From the NCBI GenBank assembly GCA_905339165.1, contig CAJPFH010000003.1, positions 1 to 64,000 of the forward strand: DNA of 64,000 bases, in the 5' to 3' direction. This DNA is from Flavobacteriales bacterium (lineage in GTDB: Bacteria > Bacteroidota > Bacteroidia > Flavobacteriales_E > Vicingaceae). The position numbers and the translations under genes were made by a program. The notes beneath the pieces are model-generated. The model ran no database searches. It was given only the letters and a program-made list of their open reading frames with translations, and was not told where the DNA came from. Below, piece after piece: positions 50,594-58,893 of the stretch; the first letter of the stretch is position 1; each line of letters begins with the position of its first letter.

Positions 50594-52021
50594 TTACTTC
50601 GAAAGAATAGAAAAATCGGAAGGTTTTACAAGTTTTAGGAAAAATGCAGCCAAAAAAGAAATGGAGAATACAAGTAATGCTGCCACGAGAATATTTATTG
50701 CAAAATAATGGAGAACCCATAAAGAAATAATAATGTGTAGGGCATAAACTAAAAGTCGAAAACAATATTGTATGTTAAATGAAATTTTAAAAATCCATTT
50801 ACACAACACCCCTTGTGCCGCTATTACCAATAACAAAGTAATCATACTGGCCCAGGCTGCTCCCACCCCTCCGTACCGAGGTATTAGAATAAAATTTAAA
50901 CACACGTTTAAGAACATGCCGGTAAGTGCAAGAATGTTTAGTTCTTTCATATTGGCATTTGCGGTTAAAAGAGTGCCATAAATATAACTAGCCGAAATAA
51001 ACAAAAAACTAAACATTAAGATTTGCAGCGTTTGGGCGGTAGTTTCAGGCTGCTCATTATACATCATCGTACAAATATCTGATGCGTATGCTATTACAAA
51101 CAATCCGATAGATAAAACGGGTAACATAAGCAGATTAAAGGAAATGTGCAGCAATTCGTGTATGGACTCATTTTGCTTTAGTTGATAAGCAAACATAGGG
51201 AGTAGTAAGCCGGCAAAAAGCAAACCCAACATACTACCCGCATCCAGCAGGCGATACGATTGGGCATAAATTCCTGCTACTTCGGCTCCGTTGGGAAGAA
51301 GTAAATCTAGCATTACTCCATCTATTCGGTAATAAAAGGTCATGGTTAAAATGAGCAGTGCATAAGGAAATGTTTCTTTTAAATTTTTAGTTAAAAAAAT
51401 AATTTTAAAATGGGGTAAAACAATTCCTGTTCGTTTTAAAATTAACATTAAACCTAGCAGCAAGGTAATAATGTAGGCTGTGGTTTGAGAGAGAATAAAA
51501 GTAAGAATACTCAATTCCGCCTTATGGTTATAAATCAAAAAACTACAAAAAATAATCATCAGTAGTTTATCCAGCACACTCAGTAGGCTATCGGTTTTAA
51601 AATACTGCAAGGCCGAAATATTCGAACGTATAAAAAGAATCACCGAGAGTAGAAACTGGTTAATGGCCAGCAATAGTAATATTTTTATGCGATATTCATT
51701 ATAATTCATAAATAAGGCTGCACCAATGAGTATAAGTATATAAACGAAACCCAGCAGAAATTTTAAACCCATTAATCCTCCAAAATATTCTTTCAGCAAA
51801 TGGGTGTTTTGTGCAATGTTTCGCTGATTGTAATTGGTAAGCCCAAAATCGAGAAAAATGCTGAATAGGAGCGAAAAATTAAACAACGCAAAATAAGTTC
51901 CGTATTCATTAGCTCCTAGTATGTTTTGCACCTGGCGGTCTATTCCCAGTACCCAATAAGGCTTAATAATTAAATTAAGTAACAGAAGCAACAGAATGTT
52001 AGATACAAATTTTTGTTTCAT
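50594..52021 (-). CDS. Wzx-type polysaccharide flippase
   Basis: A 475-residue MOP-superfamily membrane protein with about 12-14 helices. The first lacks polar loops (FVSNILLLLLLNLIIKPYWVLGID), and FALFNFSLLFSIFLDFGLTNYNQRNIA is the typical second segment of the flippase branch. It would turn undecaprenyl-linked oligosaccharide across the inner membrane. First gene of the minus-strand flippase/Wzz/ligase trio; 56 bp separate it from the Wzz gene. Confidence 0.87.
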   Translation of the reverse strand: MKQKFVSNILLLLLLNLIIKPYWVLGIDRQVQNILGANEYGTYFALFNFSLLFSIFLDFGLTNYNQRNIAQNTHLLKEYFGGLMGLKFLLGFVYILILIGAALFMNYNEYRIKILLLLAINQFLLSVILFIRSNISALQYFKTDSLLSVLDKLLMIIFCSFLIYNHKAELSILTFILSQTTAYIITLLLGLMLILKRTGIVLPHFKIIFLTKNLKETFPYALLILTMTFYYRIDGVMLDLLLPNGAEVAGIYAQSYRLLDAGSMLGLLFAGLLLPMFAYQLKQNESIHELLHISFNLLMLPVLSIGLFVIAYASDICTMMYNEQPETTAQTLQILMFSFLFISASYIYGTLLTANANMKELNILALTGMFLNVCLNFILIPRYGGVGAAWASMITLLLVIAAQGVLCKWIFKISFNIQYCFRLLVYALHIIISLWVLHYFAINILVAALLVFSISFLAAFFLKLVKPSDFSILSK

Positions 52022-52128
52022 ATTTTCACTTACAAAACTCTGAAAAAATAAGGAACCAAGAATGGTGTTAAGCAGCTATTTGATTTTTCAATAATTTGCA
52101 TTACTTTGTAAATTAAAAGCAACGTATT

Positions 52129-52698
52129 GTGGAAAACAAAATATATTCAAAAGTATATCGTATAGTGCATTGGCTTATTGCACTTAGTATGTTATTTTTA
52201 TTGCTTACGGTATTTTTGCGACTAGGCTGGATGAATAAAGTGCATATCGCGGATATTATAAAGCAATATCTGTCTACAACCAAACAAACACTATCTGATG
52301 AGCAACTCATGGTATTGGCAAAACAAATACGCAAGCCCATGTGGGATTGGCACATTTACATGGGGTATGTATTGGTGGGTTTATATGTAATAAGATTATT
52401 GTTGCCAATTTTTGACGAAATGAAATTTAGAAATCCGTTTAATAAAGAATTATCCCTCAAAGTAAAATTTCAGTATGCAGTTTACCTCCTTTTTTATTTA
52501 TGTGTGGCAGTATCTTTAATAACCGGATTAGTGATAGAACTAGGCTCTAAAGAATTAAAAGAGCCCATGGAAGAAATTCATGCTCTTTCTATTTATTATT
52601 TACTGGCTTTTATCGTTATTCATTTTGCCGGGGTATTAATGGCCGAGTTTACAAATCAAAAAGGAATTATTTCTAAAATGGTAAGTGGAAGTAACTAG
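52129..52698 (+). CDS. Cytochrome b561-like membrane protein
   Basis: A 189-residue protein starting at GTG with four predicted helices. Candidate haem-b ligands within or at the ends of helices are His14 (RIVHWL), His75 (WDWHIYMGY), His151 (EEIHALS) and His165 (IVIHFAG). This four-His four-helix layout matches the prokaryotic b561 / hydrogenase-cytochrome-b family. Between helices 1 and 2 is a 35-residue periplasmic-like loop. It probably passes electrons between the quinone pool and an unknown partner. No hydrogenase or dehydrogenase gene is nearby. Confidence 0.82.
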   Translation: MENKIYSKVYRIVHWLIALSMLFLLLTVFLRLGWMNKVHIADIIKQYLSTTKQTLSDEQLMVLAKQIRKPMWDWHIYMGYVLVGLYVIRLLLPIFDEMKFRNPFNKELSLKVKFQYAVYLLFYLCVAVSLITGLVIELGSKELKEPMEEIHALSIYYLLAFIVIHFAGVLMAEFTNQKGIISKMVSGSN

Positions 52699-52719
52699 GA
52701 AAACCCATATAAAATATTA

Positions 52720-53229
52720 ATGAATAGGAGAAAATCTATTATCGGATATCTGTTCTTCTGTTTTGCAATAGGTAATCTAGCCGCATCAGAAACAGAAATA
52801 AGTACAAAAGTAGAAAGTGTAACGATTTACCATTCCGGAGCACTTGTAGCAAGAACAGGAACGATAGAGTTGAAAACAGGAATCAATGAATTGGTATTTA
52901 AAAATATATCGTCAAAAATTATTCTCAACTCAATTAAGGTAAACAACAAAGAAGTAACGATTCTTAATAAATCCATAATTAAAAAACTAACAAAAGAAGA
53001 ATTTAATCAGTTGCTAGATAAAAAGGAATCTCTCAACAAACAAATGGCATTAATCGAAACGAAATATGGCGAATCTGGTTTTGTTGCCAAAGTAGAGGAC
53101 CTTGAAAAGATGACCGCATTTTATTCCGACGAAGAGCTAATATTTACAATCGAAATGGATGCAAGTTACAAATACCACAGAGGGCAAGTCAAAAGAAAGT
53201 ATAGAACCATAAGTGCGCCATCATTTTAA
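52720..53229 (+). CDS. Truncated DUF4140 (MuiA-like N-terminal) protein
   Basis: A 169-residue exported protein (signal peptide to about residue 22). Residues ~28-120 match the DUF4140 N-terminal domain of the MuiA/DUF4139 family: VTIYHSGALVARTGTIELKTG, then ELVFKNISS and SIKVNNKEVTILN, and a helical coiled-coil portion. Full family members are ~500-600 residues with a C-terminal DUF4139 domain. Here the protein ends after a short unrelated tail (KYHRGQVKRKYRTISAPSF), and no remnant follows in the 30 bp before the next gene. It is either a stand-alone DUF4140 protein or a deletion remnant. It lies 21 bp after the cytochrome gene. Confidence 0.65.
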   Translation: MNRRKSIIGYLFFCFAIGNLAASETEISTKVESVTIYHSGALVARTGTIELKTGINELVFKNISSKIILNSIKVNNKEVTILNKSIIKKLTKEEFNQLLDKKESLNKQMALIETKYGESGFVAKVEDLEKMTAFYSDEELIFTIEMDASYKYHRGQVKRKYRTISAPSF

Positions 53230-53258
53230 TAAAATGTTACCACGTATTTCACGCTTTT

Positions 53259-54401
53259 TTATACCAAACAGCCATTATTCTCTTTTTGAAAGCCTATAGA
53301 TTTTATATTGCTTTTTTGTTCAAATTCTTTTTCGCCTAAATGATAGATAGAGGTTAGTGTCATAGGTTGGTTTATTTTTTTATTAAAACCTAATTTGTTC
53401 GATAAATGTTGGGCTTTTGGAATATCCAGTTCTTTAAATTCATATTTTCCAATTAGTCTTCCTTTACGCATTAGGGCACTGTCAATTTTAGAAATATCGG
53501 TATTAAAAGAGCAGATAATCTGAATATTTAAGCAATCGGAGAGCAGCCCATCGGAAATATTCAATATTGCCGAAACGGGTGATTGGCCTTCATTTTCCCT
53601 GTCTATTACAATATTTTCGGCATCTTCGATTACAAAAATAGAATTTGGATTATCGATTAAAGTAGAAACAAGATAAGGGTTGGTTATTTCTCCGGCCATA
53701 GTAGGAGGCAGAAATATAATTTCTTTTTTCAGTGTAGCTGCCAAGTATCGAATATATGAAGTTTTTCCGGTTCCGGGTTTACCATGAAGCAATACAATAC
53801 CTTTGCCGTTTTTTTGCGATAATTTTTTGTATATCGTACGATGAACGTCAACAAAATCATCATTGTAATTATCTTCAATATTCAACTTTGGTTTTGTAAT
53901 TTCCATAGATTTTGTATCAATTCCATGAGGAGTGTTTACAAGCAATGAAATGAAAGGCTTGTTTTTTTTCTTTCTTTTTTTGAAAGTCCTTATTTTTTCC
54001 AAAAGAGATTCTATTTTAGATGGATATGTTTTTTTAAATAGTACGAATACTCTATCTAGGCACATATCAAAATACAGCATTATGTCATCAAACAAAAAGT
54101 AATAGAGAGTAGATGTTTTTGGCTCTTTACTTTTTCTAAAATAGTGTTTACTGTAATAATTTTCTTTTATTTCGGATTTATATTCTTCAGTAATGAAGGT
54201 TGATAATTTTTCACAGTTTATGTAAATCTCTTCAACAAAATTTGGAATATAATTAAAGTGAGCGGTATAAAGATAAAATGGATTTAGGTGAGAACTAAAC
54301 GTATCATAATACACATCAGAAATAGACATTCTCTCGGTAGTTTGTTTAAGATTAAATAAAAGATTTTCCGATGAACTAAATAAGTTGTTTTTTGCTTCCA
54401 T
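53259..54401 (-). CDS. BCS1-like AAA ATPase
   Basis: A 380-residue protein. The N-terminal ~185 residues are helical, charged and of no family I know. The AAA module has Walker A GKPGTGKT (207-214), Walker B FVIEDAE (256-262), sensor 1 ICSFNTD (296-302) and arginine-finger region LMRKGRL (310-316). The ILNISDGLLSD segment before sensor 1 resembles the BCS1/classic-clade AAA family. Such proteins remodel or unfold partners. No toxin, nuclease or defence partner is recognised beside it. Codon use is AT-rich. It converges on the truncated DUF4140 gene. Confidence 0.8.
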   Translation of the reverse strand: MEAKNNLFSSSENLLFNLKQTTERMSISDVYYDTFSSHLNPFYLYTAHFNYIPNFVEEIYINCEKLSTFITEEYKSEIKENYYSKHYFRKSKEPKTSTLYYFLFDDIMLYFDMCLDRVFVLFKKTYPSKIESLLEKIRTFKKRKKKNKPFISLLVNTPHGIDTKSMEITKPKLNIEDNYNDDFVDVHRTIYKKLSQKNGKGIVLLHGKPGTGKTSYIRYLAATLKKEIIFLPPTMAGEITNPYLVSTLIDNPNSIFVIEDAENIVIDRENEGQSPVSAILNISDGLLSDCLNIQIICSFNTDISKIDSALMRKGRLIGKYEFKELDIPKAQHLSNKLGFNKKINQPMTLTSIYHLGEKEFEQKSNIKSIGFQKENNGCLV

Positions 54402-54530
54402 AGTTTTTAATATTTAATGTTTACGGAGGCAAAGAAACTAAGGCAGTATGCCAAAAGATGTCGTACAAAAAAAAACTTTTTTCTACACTAGCGAAAAAAG
54501 GCTTTTTGTAAAGAAAAAAACTGGAAAGAA

Positions 54531-54545
54531 GACTTAATGTAAGTC
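54531..54545 (-). terminator. Weak hairpin at the stop of the small membrane protein gene
   Basis: GACTTA / TAAGTC with a 3-nt loop. The last codons and stop of the minus-strand gene form the hairpin, followed by TTCTTTCC and later T-runs. A T8 run also follows on the plus strand. Terminator activity is uncertain. Confidence 0.4.
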
Positions 54546-54752
54546 TGTTTTTTTTCTATTCATTAAAATATAAACAATAGGCAAAATACCAATGGTATTA
54601 AAAACAGCAATACAAATAAACCAGGTAAGGTGGTTGTTGCGTCCGGCTTTCCACATAGCGATAATTTTCCAAACCATTTCCCAAATGGTAAGCACTATAA
54701 CCAAAGGCAATAGCCAGCTAAATAATTCTTCTAAAACGTGCAAATCTTCCAT
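54534..54752 (-). CDS. Small membrane protein, PLDc_N/DUF5652-like
   Basis: A 72-residue protein with two membrane helices. The second follows W-K-A-G-x-x-x-x-L-T-W and reads FICIAVFNTIGILPIVYIL, ending in a short basic tail (NRKKTDLH). This is the pattern of the phospholipase D-nuclease N-terminal helix-pair family. Function unknown. It is separated from tRNA-Gln by 152 bp of AT-rich DNA without further features. Confidence 0.7.
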   Translation of the reverse strand: MEDLHVLEELFSWLLPLVIVLTIWEMVWKIIAMWKAGRNNHLTWFICIAVFNTIGILPIVYILMNRKKTDLH

Positions 54753-54884
54753 AATAAATGTTTTTTAAAGGGGTAATCAAAACTTTATTAGAGCAATAGA
54801 AAACCCGATACCCAAATGTAATAAATTTCTTTTTAAAAAGTAGAGAGAAGCAAAATACAAATCGAAATTTCAAGAAAAAAGAAA

Positions 54885-54901
54885 AGCCCGCAAAGCGGGC
54901 T
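54885..54901 (-). terminator. Terminator after tRNA-Gln
   Basis: A 7-bp stem AGCCCGC / GCGGGCT with loop AAA. On the minus strand it is followed by TTTCTTTTTT and begins 3 bp past the tRNA 3' end. Confidence 0.85.
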
Positions 54902-54904
54902 AAG

Positions 54905-54977
54905 TTGTCCGACTAGGGCTCGAACCTAGACTCTTCTGGACCAAAACCAGACGTGTTGCCAGTTACACCATCGGACA
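54905..54977 (-). tRNA. tRNA-Gln (anticodon TTG)
   Basis: A 73-nt cloverleaf on the minus strand: acceptor TGTCCGA / TCGGACA plus A73, D arm TGGTGTAACTGGCAACA, anticodon loop TTTTGGT in a TCTGG/CCAGA stem, and T arm CTAGGTTCGAGCCCTAG. The weak U1-A72 pair is typical of tRNA-Gln. CCA is not encoded. Confidence 0.95.
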
Positions 54978-54987
54978 AATTGGGTGG

Positions 54988-55019
54988 CAAATGTAGTAAA
55001 ATAATTAAATCGCCCAAAA
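54988..55019 (-). promoter_or_regulatory. Promoter of tRNA-Gln
   Basis: TTTTG (55019-55015), a 19-nt spacer, then TACATTTG (54995-54988): a full match to the Bacteroidota promoter, 10 bp before the tRNA 5' end. The best promoter match noticed in the window. Confidence 0.8.
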
Positions 55020-55046
55020 CTATTTTTAACATAGATTAACAACCTA

Positions 55047-55079
55047 TTTGTGTAATTACAGTAGAATTTCTTAGTTTCG
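55047..55079 (+). promoter_or_regulatory. Promoter for the DUF2723 gene
   Basis: TTTG (55047-55050), a 21-nt spacer, TAGTTTCG (55072-55079, one mismatch). The start codon is at 55101. Divergent to the tRNA-Gln promoter. Confidence 0.5.
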
Positions 55080-55100
55080 TAAACTGTAAATTTCACAAAC

Positions 55101-58100
55101 ATGAACTATAAAAAACTAAATAACCTCACCGGTTGGATTGTGTGGTTAGTTGCTACTCTTGTTTATTTACTTACCATAGAACCAACGGCCAGTTTTTGGG
55201 ATTGCGGAGAATTTATTGCAACCGCTTTTAAGTTGGAAGTAGGCCACCCTCCTGGAGCTCCTGTATTTATGCTTATTGGAAGAATATTTACGCTTTTTGC
55301 AGGCCCGGAATCAGCGGCAGTAATGGTGAATATATTATCGGGTTTATGTAGTTCGTTTACCATCTTATTTTTATTTTGGACCATTACTGCCCTTGCCAAA
55401 AAACTGGCTGAAGCCAGCGGAGAACTTACCCGCTCAAAAATAATAGCTGTGCTGGGAAGCGGTGTGGTAGGAGGGTTGGCATACACATTCTCCGACTCGT
55501 TTTGGTTTTCTGCAGTAGAGGGCGAGGTTTACGCCATGTCTTCTTTATTCACAGCTCTTGTTTTTTGGGCTATTGTAAAATGGGAGGCTGTTGCCCACGA
55601 AAAATACAATGAGCGTTGGCTGGTGCTGATTGCTTTTCTTATGGGCCTTTCCATTGGAGTGCACTTATTAAACTTATTGGCTATTCCAGCTATTACATTT
55701 GTATATTATTTTAAAAAATACAATCCAAGTAGAAAAGGAATTTTAATTACATCGGCTGTATCTATACTTATTCTTGGCTTTATTCAATATGGAATAATAC
55801 CCGGTGCAGTTAAGATGGCTGCATTATTTGAACGCCTGTTTGTAAACTCTTTTGGTATGCCCTTTAACTCGGGCTTGTATGTTTATGCTATAGTTGCTAT
55901 TGCTGTAATGGCCTATGCCATTTATTACACCCATACCAAACAAAAAGCTTTATTAAATATTGTAGTAATGTGCTTAACCGTTATAATGATAGGCTATTCG
56001 GCATTTTCAATTATTCTGATTCGCTCTAGTGCAAATCCGCCAATGGATGAAAATAATCCCGAAAATGTATTTAACTTACTCTCCTACTTAAATCGTGAGC
56101 AATACGGTGACAGACCCTTGTTTTTCGGGCAGTACTTCAACACCCCATTAGATAGGCAAGAACCTTACAAAGATGGTTCACCGGTATATTTTCAAGATAA
56201 GCAAAGCGGAAAATATATTATTTCTGACGATAAAAAATCCTCCGAACCCAATTACAATAAAGAACTTTCTACGGTTTTTCCCCGTATGTGGAGTTCCCAA
56301 TCTAACCACATTCAGGAGTATAAAATTTGGAGCGATTTCAAAGGAAAGCCTGTTACTGTGATAGGAAGCAGTGGCAAACCCGAAACCATTTATAAACCCA
56401 CCTTTGGCGAAAACCTTACATTTTTCTTTAAGTATCAAATAGGCCATATGTACTGGCGTTACTTTATGTGGAATTTTGTTGGTCGCCAAAACGATGAGCA
56501 GGGACATGGAGAAATTAACAAAGGAAACTGGGTAAGCGGAATAAAATTCATCGATGCCATTCGATTAGGGCAGCAAGAGAAACTTCCAAAAAGCATTACA
56601 GAAAATCCGGCAAACAATACTTTTTTCTTTTTACCCCTTTTATTAGGATTAGCCGGAATGTTTTTTCAGTGGGATAAAAACAAAAAAGATTTTACCATTG
56701 TAATGCTCTTATTTTTCTTTACAGGTATTGCTATTGTTATTTATCTTAATCAGTACCCGCTGCAACCTCGTGAGCGAGATTATGCTTTTGCCGGTTCTTT
56801 TTATGCTTTTGCCATTTGGATTGGATTGGGTGTGTACGCTTTGTATGATTACATAAAAAGAAAATCGCCCGAAAATGTGGCGGCCATTGTGGCTACATTA
56901 GCCTCTTTATTGTTGGTGCCTGGCATTATGGCAAAAGAAGGATGGGACGACCATTCGCGTGCAAAACGCTATACAGCCCGAGATTTTGCAAAAAATTATT
57001 TAGCCTCGTGCGATAAAAACGCTATCCTCTTTACCAATGGCGATAACGACACCTTTCCGCTTTGGTACGTGCAAGAAGTAGAAGGTTATAGAACCGATGT
57101 AAGGGTTATTAACTTAAGTTTGTTAAATACCGATTGGTATGTTACACAAATGAAACGTAAAGCATACGATTCTGACCCGGTTCCGTTTTCTCTTCCTGAA
57201 CCAAAATACAGGCAAGGCACTAACGATTATCTTCCCATTTTTGATAAAGGAATACAAGGAAATGTAGATGTTACAGAAATTATCAAGTTTGTTGAAAGCG
57301 AAAACCCGAACTCCAAGATTCAAATTTCGAACGAGAAATATGTTGATTTTATTCCCACGAAGAATTTTAAAGTAAAGGTAGATAAAGCAAAATTTGAAAA
57401 TGCACCATTTTTGCTACCGTCCGACACCTCTGGTATTTTAGATAAAGTAGAATGGAGTATCAGCAAAAATTATATTTTTAAAAACGACCTAATGATTCTT
57501 GATTTATTGGCAACCAATAATTGGAATAGACCCGTATATTTTGCCATTACTACCGGAAATGAGGCCTATTTGGGCTTACAAGAGCATTTTCAATTAGAAG
57601 GACTTGCTTATAGACTTATTCCGGTTAAAACAGGAAAACAAGACGGGCAAACAGGTAGGGTAAATACCCAAATTATGTACGATAATCTGATGAATAAATT
57701 TGAATGGGGTGGGCTTGATAAACACACCTTGTACATGGATGAAAACAACCGGAGAATGTGTATGAATTTTAGAAACAATTTTGCAAGATTAGCCGAAGCC
57801 TTAATAACAGAGGGAGATAAAGAAAAAGCAAAACAGGTATTAGACCGTTGCATGGAAGTAATTCCGGAACGCAATGTGCCGTTTGATTATTTTGTACTTC
57901 CTATAGCCGAGGCATATTACAAAGTGGGTGAAGGAAAAAGTGCCGATGATATTATTGTTAAAGTAGCCGATGTTTACGAAGATGAATTAAATTATTTAAA
58001 CTCTTTAAAGCCTCAGCATGCCAAAGCCGTTGAAAACGAAAAACGCCAGGCTATGGCTGTTATACAACGACTAATGTACATTGTAAACGAACAGCATAAA

Positions 58101-58181
58101 GATGATGAGTTTGGTGCTCAGTTTAAAAAACGTTTTGAATTGGTGAATCAGGAAATTATGAGAAACATGATGGGCGGGTAA
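55101..58181 (+). CDS. DUF2723 (GT117-type) membrane glycosyltransferase-like protein
   Basis: A 1026-residue protein. The N-terminal ~340 residues contain many membrane helices with the DUF2723 signature FWDCGEFIATAFKLEVGHPPGAP at 32-54; Asp34 and Glu37 are the acidic residues typical of GT-C folds. Further helices lie near 535-640. RERDYAFAGSFYAFAIWIG marks the second hydrophobic block. The last ~400 residues are soluble, with a NGDNDTFPLWYVQEVEG segment and helical TPR-like repeats near the end. The family is placed with protein O-mannosyltransferase-like enzymes (GT117) common in Bacteroidota. Donor and acceptor are unknown. Single-gene transcript. Confidence 0.88.
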   Translation: MNYKKLNNLTGWIVWLVATLVYLLTIEPTASFWDCGEFIATAFKLEVGHPPGAPVFMLIGRIFTLFAGPESAAVMVNILSGLCSSFTILFLFWTITALAKKLAEASGELTRSKIIAVLGSGVVGGLAYTFSDSFWFSAVEGEVYAMSSLFTALVFWAIVKWEAVAHEKYNERWLVLIAFLMGLSIGVHLLNLLAIPAITFVYYFKKYNPSRKGILITSAVSILILGFIQYGIIPGAVKMAALFERLFVNSFGMPFNSGLYVYAIVAIAVMAYAIYYTHTKQKALLNIVVMCLTVIMIGYSAFSIILIRSSANPPMDENNPENVFNLLSYLNREQYGDRPLFFGQYFNTPLDRQEPYKDGSPVYFQDKQSGKYIISDDKKSSEPNYNKELSTVFPRMWSSQSNHIQEYKIWSDFKGKPVTVIGSSGKPETIYKPTFGENLTFFFKYQIGHMYWRYFMWNFVGRQNDEQGHGEINKGNWVSGIKFIDAIRLGQQEKLPKSITENPANNTFFFLPLLLGLAGMFFQWDKNKKDFTIVMLLFFFTGIAIVIYLNQYPLQPRERDYAFAGSFYAFAIWIGLGVYALYDYIKRKSPENVAAIVATLASLLLVPGIMAKEGWDDHSRAKRYTARDFAKNYLASCDKNAILFTNGDNDTFPLWYVQEVEGYRTDVRVINLSLLNTDWYVTQMKRKAYDSDPVPFSLPEPKYRQGTNDYLPIFDKGIQGNVDVTEIIKFVESENPNSKIQISNEKYVDFIPTKNFKVKVDKAKFENAPFLLPSDTSGILDKVEWSISKNYIFKNDLMILDLLATNNWNRPVYFAITTGNEAYLGLQEHFQLEGLAYRLIPVKTGKQDGQTGRVNTQIMYDNLMNKFEWGGLDKHTLYMDENNRRMCMNFRNNFARLAEALITEGDKEKAKQVLDRCMEVIPERNVPFDYFVLPIAEAYYKVGEGKSADDIIVKVADVYEDELNYLNSLKPQHAKAVENEKRQAMAVIQRLMYIVNEQHKDDEFGAQFKKRFELVNQEIMRNMMGG

Positions 58182-58197
58182 ATGCCCCCCTTTTCTT

Positions 58198-58893
58198 TTA
58201 ATTTTTTAAAATAAGTACAGGTGTTCCTTCCTCTACCAGAGAGTATAGTTCTATCACGTCTTCGTTTTTCATTCTAATGCATCCGTGCGATGCCGGTGTG
58301 CCTAACCGCCCTTCTTCCGAAGTGCCATGAATGTATATTAACCGTTTAAAAGAATCTACTCTTCTTCCTTTATTGATTCCACTTTCTTCTCCGTGTAACC
58401 ATAGTATGCGACTGGTTACATCATCGGTAAGCGAACGGGTAGTATCGCTGTAAATAGGAGCTGTTTTTCCGGTATAAACACGCGATTCAAAACGTCCACC
58501 CATCGGAATTCCTTCTCCTATTTTTTTCTTAATGATATGTAGTCCGGGAGGAGTTTGTTCGCTTCCTTCCTTATTGCCAATGCCTTTTGCTGCAGTAGAA
58601 ACAATGTATTTTTTAATGATTTTGTTGTTTTCTATAAGATAAAGTTTCTGGCGTTTTATGGAAACGTAAATATATTTCTTGAATTGATGATGAGGATATT
58701 TAACTTGTACATATTCGCCCAAAAAATCGGCAATGGTTTCTTTGCCTGTAAATATTTTTTCTTCTTCTTTTTCTTCAGGTAAAATTACTTCTTGTTCATA
58801 TTCTTCAATAGTTTTCACGTTTTTTTTGCCTCTGAATATGCTGCACGAAGACAATAAGAATAACGCGGAAAGAATAAGAATATACTTTTTCAT
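58198..58893 (-). CDS. L,D-transpeptidase (YkuD) lipoprotein
   Basis: A 231-residue lipoprotein (lipobox LSSC, Cys17). The YkuD catalytic domain includes YVSIKRQKLYLIENNKIIKKY (from 76), TPPGLHII, IYIHGT (His189) and SHGCIRM with nucleophile Cys205 (202-208). These enzymes form 3-3 peptidoglycan crosslinks or attach outer-membrane proteins to peptidoglycan. Its start directly abuts the stop of the BamA/TamA-like gene, so expression is coupled. Confidence 0.92.
   Translation of the reverse strand: MKKYILILSALFLLSSCSIFRGKKNVKTIEEYEQEVILPEEKEEEKIFTGKETIADFLGEYVQVKYPHHQFKKYIYVSIKRQKLYLIENNKIIKKYIVSTAAKGIGNKEGSEQTPPGLHIIKKKIGEGIPMGGRFESRVYTGKTAPIYSDTTRSLTDDVTSRILWLHGEESGINKGRRVDSFKRLIYIHGTSEEGRLGTPASHGCIRMKNEDVIELYSLVEEGTPVLILKN

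Noticed and set aside
53259-54401. Defence-system ATPase (phage resistance module)
   Set aside because: No nuclease, toxin, methylase or effector gene is adjacent; the AAA part resembles BCS1-like proteins, so a defence label is not supported.
58172-58196. GGGC/GCCC hairpin with T-rich tail as terminator for the DUF2723 gene
   Set aside because: The stem is only 4 bp and overlaps the stop region; too weak to list as a feature.
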